A stretch of DNA of 64,000 bases, taken from assembly GCA_019166125.1 (NCBI GenBank), contig JAHTBO010000005.1, positions 114,175 to 178,174 on the forward strand, read 5' to 3'. Below the pieces are notes generated by a model. That model ran no database searches, was not told the DNA's origin, and worked only from the letters and a program-made list of their open reading frames with translations. The position numbers were made by a program, and so were the translations under genes. This DNA comes from Alcaligenaceae bacterium CGII-47. GTDB taxonomy: Bacteria > Pseudomonadota > Gammaproteobacteria > Burkholderiales > Burkholderiaceae_B. Positions 1-8,588 of the stretch are shown here, piece by piece; within the stretch, counting starts at the first letter, position 1, and each line of letters starts with the position of its first letter.

Positions 1-918
1 GGCGATGGCCTTATTGAAGGCATCGTCCGGATTCCAGAAGACAATTTTCTTGCTTTCCTTGGCCCTTTTATAGTTTTCCTCGTGCTCGTTGACATAGCGC
101 TGGGTAAGCTTGGCGGTGTATTTCACGGCCAGATCGTTGAATACGGCACGGTCTGCCTCACTGAGCTCGTCCAGTGAATTTTTGTTAAAAATAAATTGTC
201 CTACCCCGTGATATACGCCAATGGGCGCATCCACAATACCGCGCACCATGTCCTCCAGCCCCATGGCTTTCAACCAGGTCAGGTTGCCCACGGCACAATC
301 TATGACCCCTTGCTGTAGGGCAGATGGGATTTGATTGCCTGGCAAACGTACTGGGGAACTGCCTAGGGCTTGGACAAGTCGAGCCGAAGAGCCACTGGAT
401 ACCCGAATTTTTTTGTTTTGGATGTCGGCGATCCCTTCAATGGGCTTTCCACACATCAAATACCAGGGTGACGTGGCGACACCGCCCAGCCATTGCACAT
501 TTATCTTGTCTAGCTCGGCGAGGCAATCCGGGCAATTGTGCATAATGGTTTCATTGGTGGCACCCGTTGCCGCCCATGGGTTTTCAGTATAGGCAAACAG
601 CTCGGGCAAGATGTTGATAGTCGGTATTTCACTGACATGGGTGGTGGGGATAATGAAGCCACCATCCACAACGCCGTTCTGAATACCGCTAAGTGTGGAA
701 TTTGCGCTGACCAATTGCCCGCTGGAATAGACCTTCCCTTTAACGCGCTGGTCTGTCTTTTCCCCTAGCTCTTTAAAAAACTCCTGGGCGTTAATCGTGT
801 CCACGGATAGGGGCGGCATGGGTGTGCTGTATCTTAATGTTTTTCCCATTGCCGATAGGGGCAGGCACAGGGCGGCCGCCAAAACGATCCATTTAAATGA
901 TTTTTTTCCTTGCACCAT
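1..918 (-). CDS. TRAP transporter solute-binding protein, DctP family (3' end cut by window)
   Basis: The reading frame is open from an ATG at 918 to the left window edge, giving 306 codons without a stop. The start has a strong ribosome site (AAGGAGA, 7 bases upstream). The N-terminus is a signal peptide (MVQGKKSFKWIV then a hydrophobic run to about residue 25), so the product is periplasmic. The body matches the DctP/TRAP binding-protein family: a LRYSTPMPPLS strand after the signal, a KIRVSSGSSARLVQALG segment, a PSALQQGVIDCAVGN segment, and a late FNDLAVKYT segment. The family captures small carboxylates and related anions for a DctQM membrane pair; those membrane genes are not in the window and may lie to the left. 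It is the last gene of the leftward hyuA-hyuB-racemase run, so the ligand is probably the substrate of that pathway (inference). Confidence 0.85.
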   Translation of the reverse strand, partial: MVQGKKSFKWIVLAAALCLPLSAMGKTLRYSTPMPPLSVDTINAQEFFKELGEKTDQRVKGKVYSSGQLVSANSTLSGIQNGVVDGGFIIPTTHVSEIPTINILPELFAYTENPWAATGATNETIMHNCPDCLAELDKINVQWLGGVATSPWYLMCGKPIEGIADIQNKKIRVSSGSSARLVQALGSSPVRLPGNQIPSALQQGVIDCAVGNLTWLKAMGLEDMVRGIVDAPIGVYHGVGQFIFNKNSLDELSEADRAVFNDLAVKYTAKLTQRYVNEHEENYKRAKESKKIVFWNPDDAFNKAIA

Positions 919-947
919 TGTATGTCTCCTTATTTATAATAGGTCCT

Positions 948-1694
948 TCAAACCGCGTCTGTCTTATCGGCCTGATAATTGTTATCAAAATCCCCGCGCA
1001 GCAATGCACCGTACGCCATCGGGCGTGTGGTGACTTGCAAGCGCTGCAGGCAGGCCCATAGCAATGCCTGATTGCTGGCCACCACGGGTCGGCCAAAATC
1101 ATTCTCAATCGTTTGGATCACGTCAGCCAGCTGAATACCGGCACAACTGGCCAACAAGCCATCACACTCAATATCTTTGACGGAGTGCGCCAAATCCACC
1201 CAGGTCTGCCCCGGGATCAGCCCTTGTGAGACGGGATCCTCGCACGGTATCCCGATAGCTTTCACGACCTCGTGGCCGTGCGCCGACAGAAAACGAATTT
1301 CCGCTTGCACCACTTCACTGGGATAGGGCGTCATCAAGATCAGACGGCGCATCCGGGTGGCGCGGATGGCCTGCATGACGGCCTCGATCGTGGTCACAGA
1401 GGGGATGCCGGTCGCCTTATGGATTTGCCGGTTTATTTCATCAGGGCCGCTAATCATGCTACCTGAAGTGCAGTTAAAGGCGATCAGACTCACCTGAGCA
1501 TCCGCGAGCAAGCCTGCATGATATCCAAGCTTATCGGACAGGCTTGCCCCACTGGCCAAATCGGTTTTTTTGAACGGTAGCCGCGTGGTGATGAAACGAA
1601 TATCAGGCGGCGCCATTTTCCGCATTTCATCATCCCGTATCCCGCCAGACGGGTATAGCTGGCCGATCCGTATTTCTTGTTTGCCATTGCTCAT
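948..1694 (-). CDS. Asp/Glu racemase superfamily enzyme (maleate isomerase / hydantoin racemase-like)
   Basis: A 248-residue cytoplasmic protein of the aspartate/glutamate racemase superfamily, in the branch with maleate cis-trans isomerase and arylmalonate decarboxylase. It opens with a RIGQLYPSGG strand-loop. It has the two candidate catalytic cysteines of the family: one in FNCTSGSMIS (about residue 75) and one in ASCAGIQL (about residue 185), each ending one half of the pseudo-symmetric fold. These enzymes use paired cysteines, or one cysteine, for racemisation, isomerisation or decarboxylation. It starts inside the last four bases of hyuB (1691-1694), a coupled overlap. Next to hyuA/hyuB it could be a hydantoin or amino-acid racemase, or act on the ring-opened product; the sequence alone does not decide. 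Confidence 0.8.
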   Translation of the reverse strand: MSNGKQEIRIGQLYPSGGIRDDEMRKMAPPDIRFITTRLPFKKTDLASGASLSDKLGYHAGLLADAQVSLIAFNCTSGSMISGPDEINRQIHKATGIPSVTTIEAVMQAIRATRMRRLILMTPYPSEVVQAEIRFLSAHGHEVVKAIGIPCEDPVSQGLIPGQTWVDLAHSVKDIECDGLLASCAGIQLADVIQTIENDFGRPVVASNQALLWACLQRLQVTTRPMAYGALLRGDFDNNYQADKTDAV

Positions 1695-3547
1695 CGGCCA
1701 TCTCCGGGACCCATCTCCAGCTGCCGTGGCGCGTGCAAGGTGTATTCATGCACATCAAATGTCTTAAGGAAGCGGCGCAGGTAGGCGGGATCGGGCTCAG
1801 GACGCGATGTTCCGCGCAAGCGCGTGCGCAGGGCATCGGTCGCGGCGGTGTCAACCGTTGGCGCTTTACCCGCGTTGATGACCACGCCGTACACCTCTTC
1901 GATATAGCCTTTGCTGAACAACTCTTCGATATAGTCGGCCAGACACGCCTGTGGATCGCGGGTCAATGGATCACCATGGCCACCACCGCCTGCGCCCACG
2001 TGGCAAAATATGTCGCCTTGTTGCAGCACCACGGGGCCCATGGGCATGACCGGGACGAAGTGGCTGCTGCCATCAATGTGGGACGTGGTCATATTAATGG
2101 ACGGGGTGCCAGGGTAGCCGCCTTCGAGGCCAAATGGCAGGTACCGGCGTCGGTCAGACCGCATGACCAACACGGTTTCATCAGCTAGCATTTGATATTC
2201 ACGTATATAGGCTGGCGCACCGCGCATTTTCCCTGGACCGCCAGAGTTTTCCACAACACCATAGCGGTAGGCGCGCACAGGCAACTGCGCTTCCAGCATT
2301 TCGATTGGCACGTTGGTGATATTTCCGCCGGCATTCGGGATACCAAACACCCCGTCGCGCGTACGCATGGCACCCCAAGATCCGGCCAGCGATTCAGAAT
2401 ACACAAATCGCTCGCCCCGATCAAAGCCGCTCATACTTAGAAACGACACGCCGCCTTCGCCTGCTGCACAGCCCTTTTCGGGAATGATTTGGGAAAATAC
2501 GCCCAGCAAAACGTCGATGGCACGCCAGCCAATAATCGCGCGTGCTGCACACGCCGCTGGGCTCACTGGATTGACGATCGTGCCTTCGGGCGTAATTTGC
2601 GTAATCGCACGGGTATAGCCCTCGAAGTTGGGAATGTCGCCATTGGAAAAACATTTGATCATGAGATTGCCAGCCGCTTTGACAAATGGCGAGGGGCAGT
2701 TGATGGCGCTATTGACCTGGGGGGCCGAGCCCGTCCAGTCGATTTCTATCTCGTCGCCACGAATTGTCACGGTGGCCTGCAATGGAATAGGCTCGGGGTG
2801 ATCACCTGTTCCATCCAGGTAGTCCTTAAACGTCCATTGGCCATCGGGCATTGCGCGGATTTCATCGCGGCAAATCTTTTCGGCGTAATTGTGCAGCTCT
2901 TCCAAGAGACTGCGGAACGTATCCGAACCGTAATGGCGCACCAGCTTGCAGTAATCGCGCTCGGCAGCGGTGCACGCCGCCACCTGTGCCCGCATGTCGC
3001 CATGTAGCTTTTCCGGCATACGGGTATTCACCGTCATGATGCGCATGAACGTGGGATTGGGTTCGCCGCGCTCATACATTTTGATGATGGGTAGGCGCAA
3101 ACCTTCCTGGAAAATTTCATTGGAATACACCGCTGCGCTGCCAGGCGCGATACCGCCCATGTCGATTTGGTGGACGACGGTGGTGGCGTAACCCTCAAGA
3201 TTGTCATCGACAAAAATGGGTTTGACGATATACACGTCGGGCAAGTGCATGCCCCCAGAGGTGTATGGGTCATTGAATATGAAAATGTCCCCTTCGTTCA
3301 TATCGTCGCTGTATTGCTCGGCCAGCTTGCGCATCGCATCGGGGAACGAGCCCAGGTGCAAAGCCATGGTTAGCCCATGAGCCACGATTTGTCCGTGACG
3401 ATCGCACACACCCGTGGAATAATCCATGGAATCCCGCACAATGGCCGAGTACGCAGTGCGCATAATGACCAGGGCCATTTCATCAGCAATAGAGCCCAGC
3501 GCGTTGCGCACGACTTCCAGCGTAATGGCATCCGTTTTCGTTTTCAT
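1691..3547 (-). CDS. hyuB: Hydantoinase/oxoprolinase subunit B
   Basis: A 618-residue HyuB-type protein (hydantoinase B/oxoprolinase family). It starts MKTKTDAITLEVVRNALGSI and continues through the family's MALVIMRTAYSAIVRDS segment. Other typical segments are FIFNDPYTSGGMHLPDVY near residue 100, the FVKAAGNLMIKCF region and a late glycine-rich GGGGHGDPLTRDP stretch. With HyuA these proteins form ATP-dependent cyclic amidases: N-methylhydantoinase, 5-oxoprolinase and, with a third subunit, acetone or acetophenone carboxylases. No acetone-carboxylase gamma subunit is visible here, which favours the amidohydrolase role. It lies 16 bases after hyuA in the same orientation. The C-terminal 80 residues contain no motif I recognise. 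Confidence 0.88.
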   Translation of the reverse strand: MKTKTDAITLEVVRNALGSIADEMALVIMRTAYSAIVRDSMDYSTGVCDRHGQIVAHGLTMALHLGSFPDAMRKLAEQYSDDMNEGDIFIFNDPYTSGGMHLPDVYIVKPIFVDDNLEGYATTVVHQIDMGGIAPGSAAVYSNEIFQEGLRLPIIKMYERGEPNPTFMRIMTVNTRMPEKLHGDMRAQVAACTAAERDYCKLVRHYGSDTFRSLLEELHNYAEKICRDEIRAMPDGQWTFKDYLDGTGDHPEPIPLQATVTIRGDEIEIDWTGSAPQVNSAINCPSPFVKAAGNLMIKCFSNGDIPNFEGYTRAITQITPEGTIVNPVSPAACAARAIIGWRAIDVLLGVFSQIIPEKGCAAGEGGVSFLSMSGFDRGERFVYSESLAGSWGAMRTRDGVFGIPNAGGNITNVPIEMLEAQLPVRAYRYGVVENSGGPGKMRGAPAYIREYQMLADETVLVMRSDRRRYLPFGLEGGYPGTPSINMTTSHIDGSSHFVPVMPMGPVVLQQGDIFCHVGAGGGGHGDPLTRDPQACLADYIEELFSKGYIEEVYGVVINAGKAPTVDTAATDALRTRLRGTSRPEPDPAYLRRFLKTFDVHEYTLHAPRQLEMGPGDGR

Positions 3548-3563
3548 TTTCGTGGCTTCCTGC

Positions 3564-5690
3564 TCAACGGTTGGATTCTAAACAAATGGTACCCATGTCC
3601 TGCAAGCGGGCGCTCCAGCCCGGCGGCACGACCGTGGTGGAGTCATATTCCTCCACGATGAAGGGGCCTTCTTGCGCCACGCTCAGGTCGGCGCGCTTGA
3701 GTACGGGCACACTCATCAATCCGTGCTCGCGCCCAAAATACGCATCGCGCGTCCGGGGTGCCTGGCTTGCCTGGTAATCCTTTAGGCGAAGGACCTGCGC
3801 CCAAGACACCTCTTTGGGCTTGACGCTGCCAATAGCGCGCAATGTTACGCATTCAACAGCCTGATCATCGGCCCGATGACCGTAGGTACGATGATGTTCA
3901 TTCGAAAATGCGTGCGCCAAGGCGTGCAGACTGACCAGTTTGCCGTCATCTTGCACCGGCACATGCACGGTGAGCTCGTGGGCTTGTCCGATGTACCGCA
4001 TGTCTGCCAAAAACGAGTACTGTACTTCGCCAGCACTATAACCTTCAGCCTGCATTTGCTCGGCCAATTCGGCCTTTAATTGCTGTATCCGGGTATTAAC
4101 CGTAGCCTCGCCCACTTCACTTAAATTGTGCATAAACCCGATCACGCTTTCGTGTTCCACCTTGGCCATCAGCAGGCCTAGGGCGCTAAACACACCAGGG
4201 TTGGGCGGGATGATCACACGACGCATCTCCAGCATATCGGCCAGGCGGGCGCCCACGACCGGACCGTTGCCGCCAAACGTAAAGAGGGAAAAATCGCGTG
4301 GATCGCGACCCCGATAAGTCGATATCGCTTTGACCGCACGGGTCATGGTTGTGCAGGCCACCTCGTAAATCCCGTAAGCCGCTTGCATCACGTCGGAGCC
4401 AATTGCATCTGCGATGCGCGTTTGCAATGCCTCACGCGCTTTGGCCGCGTTCAGTTTGAATTGCCCGCCCGCCAGGTATTCCGGATTGATATAGCCCAAG
4501 GTAATGACCGCGTCCGAAAACGTCGGCTCGGTTCCGCCTAAGTCGTAGGCTACCGGCCCGGGCATACTGCCCGCGCTTTTAGGGCCCACGCGCAGCAATC
4601 CCCCCTGGTCCACCACGGCCAAGCTGCCGCCACCCGCACCGATTTCGGAAATGTCGATGACAGGCAGTTTAAGCGCGTAGCCACCGCCCATAACCAATTT
4701 GCTGCTCAGGTTAATACCCGCGCCCACCTCGTAATCGGCGGTGCGCGCGACTTCTCCGGCCTCAACCATGGAAGATTTGGCGGTCGTGCCCCCCATGTCA
4801 AACGAAATGCTGTCGGGCTGGGCCATAAGATCACCCAAACGCGCCGCGCCAATTACCCCAGCAGCCGGCCCCGATTCGATAAGGTACGCTGGTTTTTTGG
4901 CTGCGATATCGATACTCATCAGCCCGCCGTCGGATTTCATCACTTGCACCGGCACGTGTACGCCGATATCGCGCAAGTGCCGCGCCAAAGACTCGAAATA
5001 TCGGGTCAAGGTTGGCCCTAGAAACGCGTTGATGACCGTAGTGCTCGTGCGCTCATATTCACGGATGACGGGCAGTATTTCGTGGGAACTCGTGATGAAT
5101 ACATCGGCAGACAGCTGCTCGCGGACGATAGCGTGTATGCGTTTCTCGTGTTCTGGGTTGGCATACGAATGTAATAAGCTGATAGCCACCGCCTCGACGT
5201 CGGCTTGCTTTAGATGGGCCACCACGTCGTGCACCCCGTGCTCGTCCAGCGGCTCCCAGATCTCGCCCCTGGGGCCAATGCGTTCGGTGACTTCGTAGCG
5301 CAAATGGCGGGGCACCAACGGCTCGGGCCGCGCATAATTCAAGGTATACATTTCGGGTATGCGCAAGCGGCGCATTTCCAGCACGTCTCTAAAGCCCCTC
5401 GTGGTGATTAACCCAATTCGCGTTTGCTGGTTTTCCAAGATCGCATTGGTGGCCACGGTGGTGGCGTGCACCACACGGCGCACATTGCTCGCCTGTATGT
5501 TCTGGTCCACCAGCAGATTTTGAATGCCTTCAACAATGCCGCGGCCATAGTCATCCGGTGTGGACAAGACTTTCCTGGTGCAAATTGTGCCGTCATCTCC
5601 CAGCAAAACAATATCAGTGAATGTCCCGCCTATATCAACGCCGACTTGATACAAGACACCTTGTGTTGTGGTTTGCTCCATCGCATTCAT
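3564..5690 (-). CDS. hyuA: Hydantoinase/oxoprolinase subunit A
   Basis: A 708-residue HyuA-type protein with an actin-like ATPase fold. The N-terminal phosphate-binding loop is visible as VGVDIGGTFTDIVLLGDDG (residues about 17-35). A second nucleotide loop is SFDMGGTTAKSS (about 300), followed by an EIGAGGGSLAVVD loop and the FTFGGNGPV motif near residue 480. HyuA supplies the ATP-dependent activation in N-methylhydantoinases and 5-oxoprolinases. It is the first gene of the leftward run hyuA-hyuB-racemase-TRAP protein. The start could be Met1 or the nearby Met4 (5681). Upstream is the 309-base control region shared with the divergent ABC importer. Confidence 0.9.
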   Translation of the reverse strand: MNAMEQTTTQGVLYQVGVDIGGTFTDIVLLGDDGTICTRKVLSTPDDYGRGIVEGIQNLLVDQNIQASNVRRVVHATTVATNAILENQQTRIGLITTRGFRDVLEMRRLRIPEMYTLNYARPEPLVPRHLRYEVTERIGPRGEIWEPLDEHGVHDVVAHLKQADVEAVAISLLHSYANPEHEKRIHAIVREQLSADVFITSSHEILPVIREYERTSTTVINAFLGPTLTRYFESLARHLRDIGVHVPVQVMKSDGGLMSIDIAAKKPAYLIESGPAAGVIGAARLGDLMAQPDSISFDMGGTTAKSSMVEAGEVARTADYEVGAGINLSSKLVMGGGYALKLPVIDISEIGAGGGSLAVVDQGGLLRVGPKSAGSMPGPVAYDLGGTEPTFSDAVITLGYINPEYLAGGQFKLNAAKAREALQTRIADAIGSDVMQAAYGIYEVACTTMTRAVKAISTYRGRDPRDFSLFTFGGNGPVVGARLADMLEMRRVIIPPNPGVFSALGLLMAKVEHESVIGFMHNLSEVGEATVNTRIQQLKAELAEQMQAEGYSAGEVQYSFLADMRYIGQAHELTVHVPVQDDGKLVSLHALAHAFSNEHHRTYGHRADDQAVECVTLRAIGSVKPKEVSWAQVLRLKDYQASQAPRTRDAYFGREHGLMSVPVLKRADLSVAQEGPFIVEEYDSTTVVPPGWSARLQDMGTICLESNR

Positions 5691-5753
5691 TCCTGCTCAG
5701 AAAAGGTTGTAGGGTGCTGCAGTAACCCGCCCAAAAAGTGATGGCAGCATAAC

Positions 5754-5769
5754 ATGTGAATTTTCACAT
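5754..5769. repeat. Palindrome, ATGTGAA-TT-TTCACAT (operator-like)
   Basis: Perfect 7-bp inverted arms around a 2-base centre, about 64 bases upstream of the hyuA start. The core GTGA-N4-TCAC is shared with a second palindrome at 5870-5881. The spacing differs from both the classical CRP site (N6 between TGTGA and TCACA) and the FNR core, so the cognate protein family is unknown. Confidence 0.5.
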
Positions 5770-5794
5770 AACAATGTTTAATCCTTATAAATCA

Positions 5795-5843
5795 GGGTAA
5801 ATACTGAATTCGTTATTCCCTACACCGAATATGGTATTTACCC
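5795..5843. repeat. 10-bp inverted repeat with a 29-base spacer
   Basis: GGGTAAATAC at 5795-5804 is exactly reverse-complemented by GTATTTACCC at 5834-5843. It lies between the two GTGA-N4-TCAC palindromes. It could be a split operator or a transcript stem-loop; no run of T follows on either strand, so it is not an ordinary terminator. Confidence 0.5.
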
Positions 5844-5869
5844 GAATAGTGTTCTGATCGTGTTGATTA

Positions 5870-5881
5870 GTGAAAAATCAC
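5870..5881. repeat. Palindrome, GTGA-AAAA-TCAC (operator-like)
   Basis: Second copy of the GTGA-N4-TCAC core. Its centre is 114 bases from the first copy, near eleven helical turns, and about 120 bases upstream of the ABC importer start. The matching core and spacing suggest one dimeric regulator binding both sites. Confidence 0.45.
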
Positions 5882-5999
5882 ATGATATGCTCAATCGCGT
5901 GTTGGCTTGAACTCAAAGGTCGACATTCAAAAGATCAAAGCTTAGAGAAAAGGTCGGCAGCCATGTGCTCGTCGAACCATCCACAAACAGGAGACATTC

Positions 6000-6959
6000 A
6001 TGATGAAGCTATTTAGCGGTATGGCCTTGGTCTTATTCGCCGCCTTTAGTCTGAACGCAAGCGCCACCACGACGGTCCCGGCTTCGGCCAACCAGGAAGA
6101 AATCCGCTTTGGGGTGGGGCTGGACCCCGCGTTTTCACCGATTTACTACGCCGCCCAGAACGGCCTGTTCGAGAAAGAAGGGCTTAACGTGAAACTGCAA
6201 CTGCTGGCGCAGGCTGCAGATGCGGCCGATGCGATTGTGGCCGGACAAAATCAGGTGGGAGGTGGCTCGGAATCCACGATATTGACGCGCGCCACACGCG
6301 GTGATGTGCAGGCGTTTGCAATTTATGGAAAATCCGACCGTTACATTAAATTGGCGGTGCGCAAAGGTATAGAAAAGCCGCAAGACATCAAGAAATTTGG
6401 AGTAGTACCAGGCTCTTCGAGCGATTTCGTGTCACGCCAGCTTATTAAGCAATACGGTATGGACCCCAGCCAGATTGAGTGGGTGAAGGCCGCACCGCCA
6501 GAGTTCCCGGCACTCTTGGCGCGTGGTGACGTCGACGCTTATTTTCTTTGGGAGCCGTGGCCCACCCGAGCGCTCAGTGTCGGAGGCACGATACTGCTTA
6601 ATAGTGGCGACGTGGGCTATACCTATAACATGTTGGCCGCATCGACCAAAGGCTGGCTGGATGCGAACCCCGATCAGGCGCGCGCGATCGTACGCGCTTT
6701 AAACCAAGCCTGTGTCGACATTCGCGCCGACCCGGAAAAAGCTGTGATCGCAACCCAGCAAGCTACAAAAATACCGCTTGATCAGGCCCGCAAACTATTA
6801 CAGGACGTGGATTGCGTGGTGAGCGACTTCACCCCTGAAGCCTTAGCGATGTACGAAGAAGTGGCCGATTTTCAATATAACAACGGGGGCGTTAGCAAGC
6901 GGGCTGATGTGCCAGCGACCATGCGTTCGGGTTTTGTGCCAGACAATGTTGGAAAATAA
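6000..6959 (+). CDS. ABC transporter substrate-binding protein, NMT1/SsuA type
   Basis: A 319-residue periplasmic binding protein. The signal peptide is MMKLFSGMALVLFAAF..ASA, with likely cleavage near residue 22. The mature part shows the NMT1/SsuA-like pattern: FGVGLDPAFSPIYYAAQNGLFEKEG at its start, a GSESTILTRA ligand-loop segment, FGVVPGSSSDF, and YFLWEPWPTRA. This family serves importers of sulfonates, nitrate, thiamine precursors and aromatic or heterocyclic compounds, so the exact ligand cannot be read. AGGAG precedes the start; the second Met (6003) is equally possible. It is followed after 13 bases by the ATPase, and then the permease, in one operon. Confidence 0.88.
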   Translation: MMKLFSGMALVLFAAFSLNASATTTVPASANQEEIRFGVGLDPAFSPIYYAAQNGLFEKEGLNVKLQLLAQAADAADAIVAGQNQVGGGSESTILTRATRGDVQAFAIYGKSDRYIKLAVRKGIEKPQDIKKFGVVPGSSSDFVSRQLIKQYGMDPSQIEWVKAAPPEFPALLARGDVDAYFLWEPWPTRALSVGGTILLNSGDVGYTYNMLAASTKGWLDANPDQARAIVRALNQACVDIRADPEKAVIATQQATKIPLDQARKLLQDVDCVVSDFTPEALAMYEEVADFQYNNGGVSKRADVPATMRSGFVPDNVGK

Positions 6960-6972
6960 CCAGGACAGCACG

Positions 6973-7809
6973 ATGGAAAGCATGGCTCGTCCACATCCGC
7001 GTAGCGCGAGCATTGATATCGAGGATTTGGGCATTACGCTGGGATCCGTCGAGATCGTACGTGGCGTTTCCCTGCACATCCGACCAGGCGAGTTCGTTTG
7101 CTTGCTTGGCCCCAGCGGATGTGGCAAATCTACGGTGATGAACGCAATTGCAGGGTTCACCCCTGCTAGCGTCGGGCGCATACGGCTAAATGGCCATGAC
7201 ATCAAGGGGCCGGGGGCTGACTGCGGGGTGGTCTTCCAAAGCACAGAGTGCCTGTTTCCCTGGTTGACTGTTCGCGAAAACGTCGAATACTCGCTGCGCA
7301 TGCGCGGGATTCCCAGTGCCCGTCGGCGTGAATTGGCGATGCACAAAATCCGCATGGTGGCCTTAGAGCATGCCGTGGATCGATTTCCAGATGAGATTTC
7401 AGGCGGTATGCGCCAACGGGTCCAACTGGCCCGCGTACTGGTCAATGAGCCGCCGGTGATTTTAATGGACGAGCCGTTTGGTGCGCTTGATGCACAAACC
7501 CGTCGGGTCATGCAAGTCGAGCTCAACCAAATCTGGCGCAACACCGGGGCCACGGTCTTATTCATTACCCACGATATCGGGGAGTCCATTTTGTTGGCCG
7601 ACAAAATTGCCATCATGACCGCCGGGCCCCTGGCCAGCATTCGCAGCGTGACTGACGTGCCGCTGGCACATCCACGCGACCTGTCCGAACCGCGGGAACT
7701 AGAGCTATACCGCAGCCTGCGCGCCGAAATTGAAGAAGAAGCGCGCAAGGCACTGGGCATGGAAGCGGCCGCTACCACGACAAAGACATCAGGAGCGCGG
7801 TGTGATTAG
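6973..7809 (+). CDS. ABC transporter ATP-binding protein, SsuB/TauB type
   Basis: A 278-residue nucleotide-binding subunit of the nitrate/sulfonate/taurine importer group. Visible motifs are Walker A GPSGCGKST, the Q-loop in VVFQSTECLFPW, the signature SGGMRQRVQLAR, Walker B VILMDEPFGALD and the H-loop ITHDIGES. The frame is open further upstream into the binding-protein gene, but the ATG at 6973 is preferred because AGGA lies 7 bases upstream and it falls just after the preceding stop. The 3' end overlaps the permease start by 8 bases. Confidence 0.9.
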   Translation: MESMARPHPRSASIDIEDLGITLGSVEIVRGVSLHIRPGEFVCLLGPSGCGKSTVMNAIAGFTPASVGRIRLNGHDIKGPGADCGVVFQSTECLFPWLTVRENVEYSLRMRGIPSARRRELAMHKIRMVALEHAVDRFPDEISGGMRQRVQLARVLVNEPPVILMDEPFGALDAQTRRVMQVELNQIWRNTGATVLFITHDIGESILLADKIAIMTAGPLASIRSVTDVPLAHPRDLSEPRELELYRSLRAEIEEEARKALGMEAAATTTKTSGARCD

Positions 7810-8566
7810 ACGTCTATTTAGCACTTCGCGCTTGCTGAGCGCCTTTTCCATGGTAATGGGTTTGGTGATATGGGCCTTGGTAAGTCGCAACATGAACCCC
7901 TTGTTTTTGCCCACTCCGTGGGCAACCTGGGATGCTTTGGGTGAGCTGGCGCGCGACGGCACCTTGTGGGAATCGCTGCTGCTATCCAGTCGTCGCATTC
8001 TAATTGGCTGGAGCATGGGACTCATCATAGGCATCCCCCTGGGGCTGCTCATGGGGACATCACGCATCATCCGCACGCTGCTGGATCCCTACATTGAGTT
8101 TTTCCGCTTTATCCCGCCTATTGCGTTTGTCACCCTGGCCATTATCTGGCTTGGACCCGGTGAACTATCCAAGGTGGCGCTGATTTTCTACACTACGGTA
8201 TTCATTGTCATCCTGAACATGATTGCCGGTGTGTTGGCGGTCAATCCCTTGCGCGTACGCGCGGCCGCTACATTAGGGGCTAGCCAGTGGCAAATCCTGA
8301 GCACCGTCATTTGGCCTTCCACGGTGCCCTATATGATTACCGGCGCACGCATTGCCATGAGCAACTCGTTTCTTACGATTGTGTCGGCCGAAATGGTCGC
8401 TGCTCAGCAGGGGCTAGGCGCCATGATCTGGCTGGCACGCAATTACGGACGCACCGAATGGGTGTTCATCGGTATTATTGCGCTGGGCCTCTTGGGCTTT
8501 TTGTTCGATCGTGTCTTGCGCCTAGTGTCCAATCGTTTTCTAAAGCGCTACGGCGTCAGTATTTAA
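7802..8566 (+). CDS. ABC transporter permease, SsuC/TauC type
   Basis: A 254-residue inner-membrane protein with about six hydrophobic segments and the BPD-transporter coupling region (RAAATLGASQWQILSTVIWP, the EAA-type loop that contacts the ATPase). The start chosen is GTG at 7802, overlapping the ATPase end, because AGGAG lies 6 bases upstream at 7791-7795. A longer frame from ATG 7730 lies wholly in the ATPase coding sequence and adds a highly basic tail atypical of the family. It completes the importer with the two upstream genes. Confidence 0.88.
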   Translation: MIRRLFSTSRLLSAFSMVMGLVIWALVSRNMNPLFLPTPWATWDALGELARDGTLWESLLLSSRRILIGWSMGLIIGIPLGLLMGTSRIIRTLLDPYIEFFRFIPPIAFVTLAIIWLGPGELSKVALIFYTTVFIVILNMIAGVLAVNPLRVRAAATLGASQWQILSTVIWPSTVPYMITGARIAMSNSFLTIVSAEMVAAQQGLGAMIWLARNYGRTEWVFIGIIALGLLGFLFDRVLRLVSNRFLKRYGVSI

Positions 8567-8588
8567 TTCCCTAAGAGAACTCCAATCC

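Larger units (their letters stand above)
5691..5999. promoter_or_regulatory. Divergent control region between hyuA and an ABC importer
   Basis: A 309-base gap without a credible gene separates hyuA (leftward) from the importer operon (rightward). It is visibly more AT-rich than the flanking genes. It contains two similar GTGA-N4-TCAC palindromes and a separate 10-bp inverted repeat, listed individually. A good ribosome site (AGGAG) precedes the 6000 start. The layout suggests joint control of both operons by one or more dimeric regulators. No regulator gene lies immediately beside it; the MarR gene at 11329 ends the rightward operon and is a candidate. Confidence 0.6.

Noticed and set aside
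4741-5298. Open frame of 185 codons on the plus strand inside hyuA
   Set aside because: Antisense shadow of a conserved gene, Ser/Arg-rich with no motif.
5754-5769. CRP or FNR binding site
   Set aside because: The half-sites resemble CRP, but the spacing is four bases instead of six, and the FNR core TTGAT-N4-ATCAA is not present.
6843-7778. Long open frame of 311 codons on the minus strand opposite the ABC ATPase
   Set aside because: It lies wholly antisense to a well-supported ATPase, has Ser/Arg/Thr-rich composition typical of a shadow frame, and shows no ribosome site or family motif.
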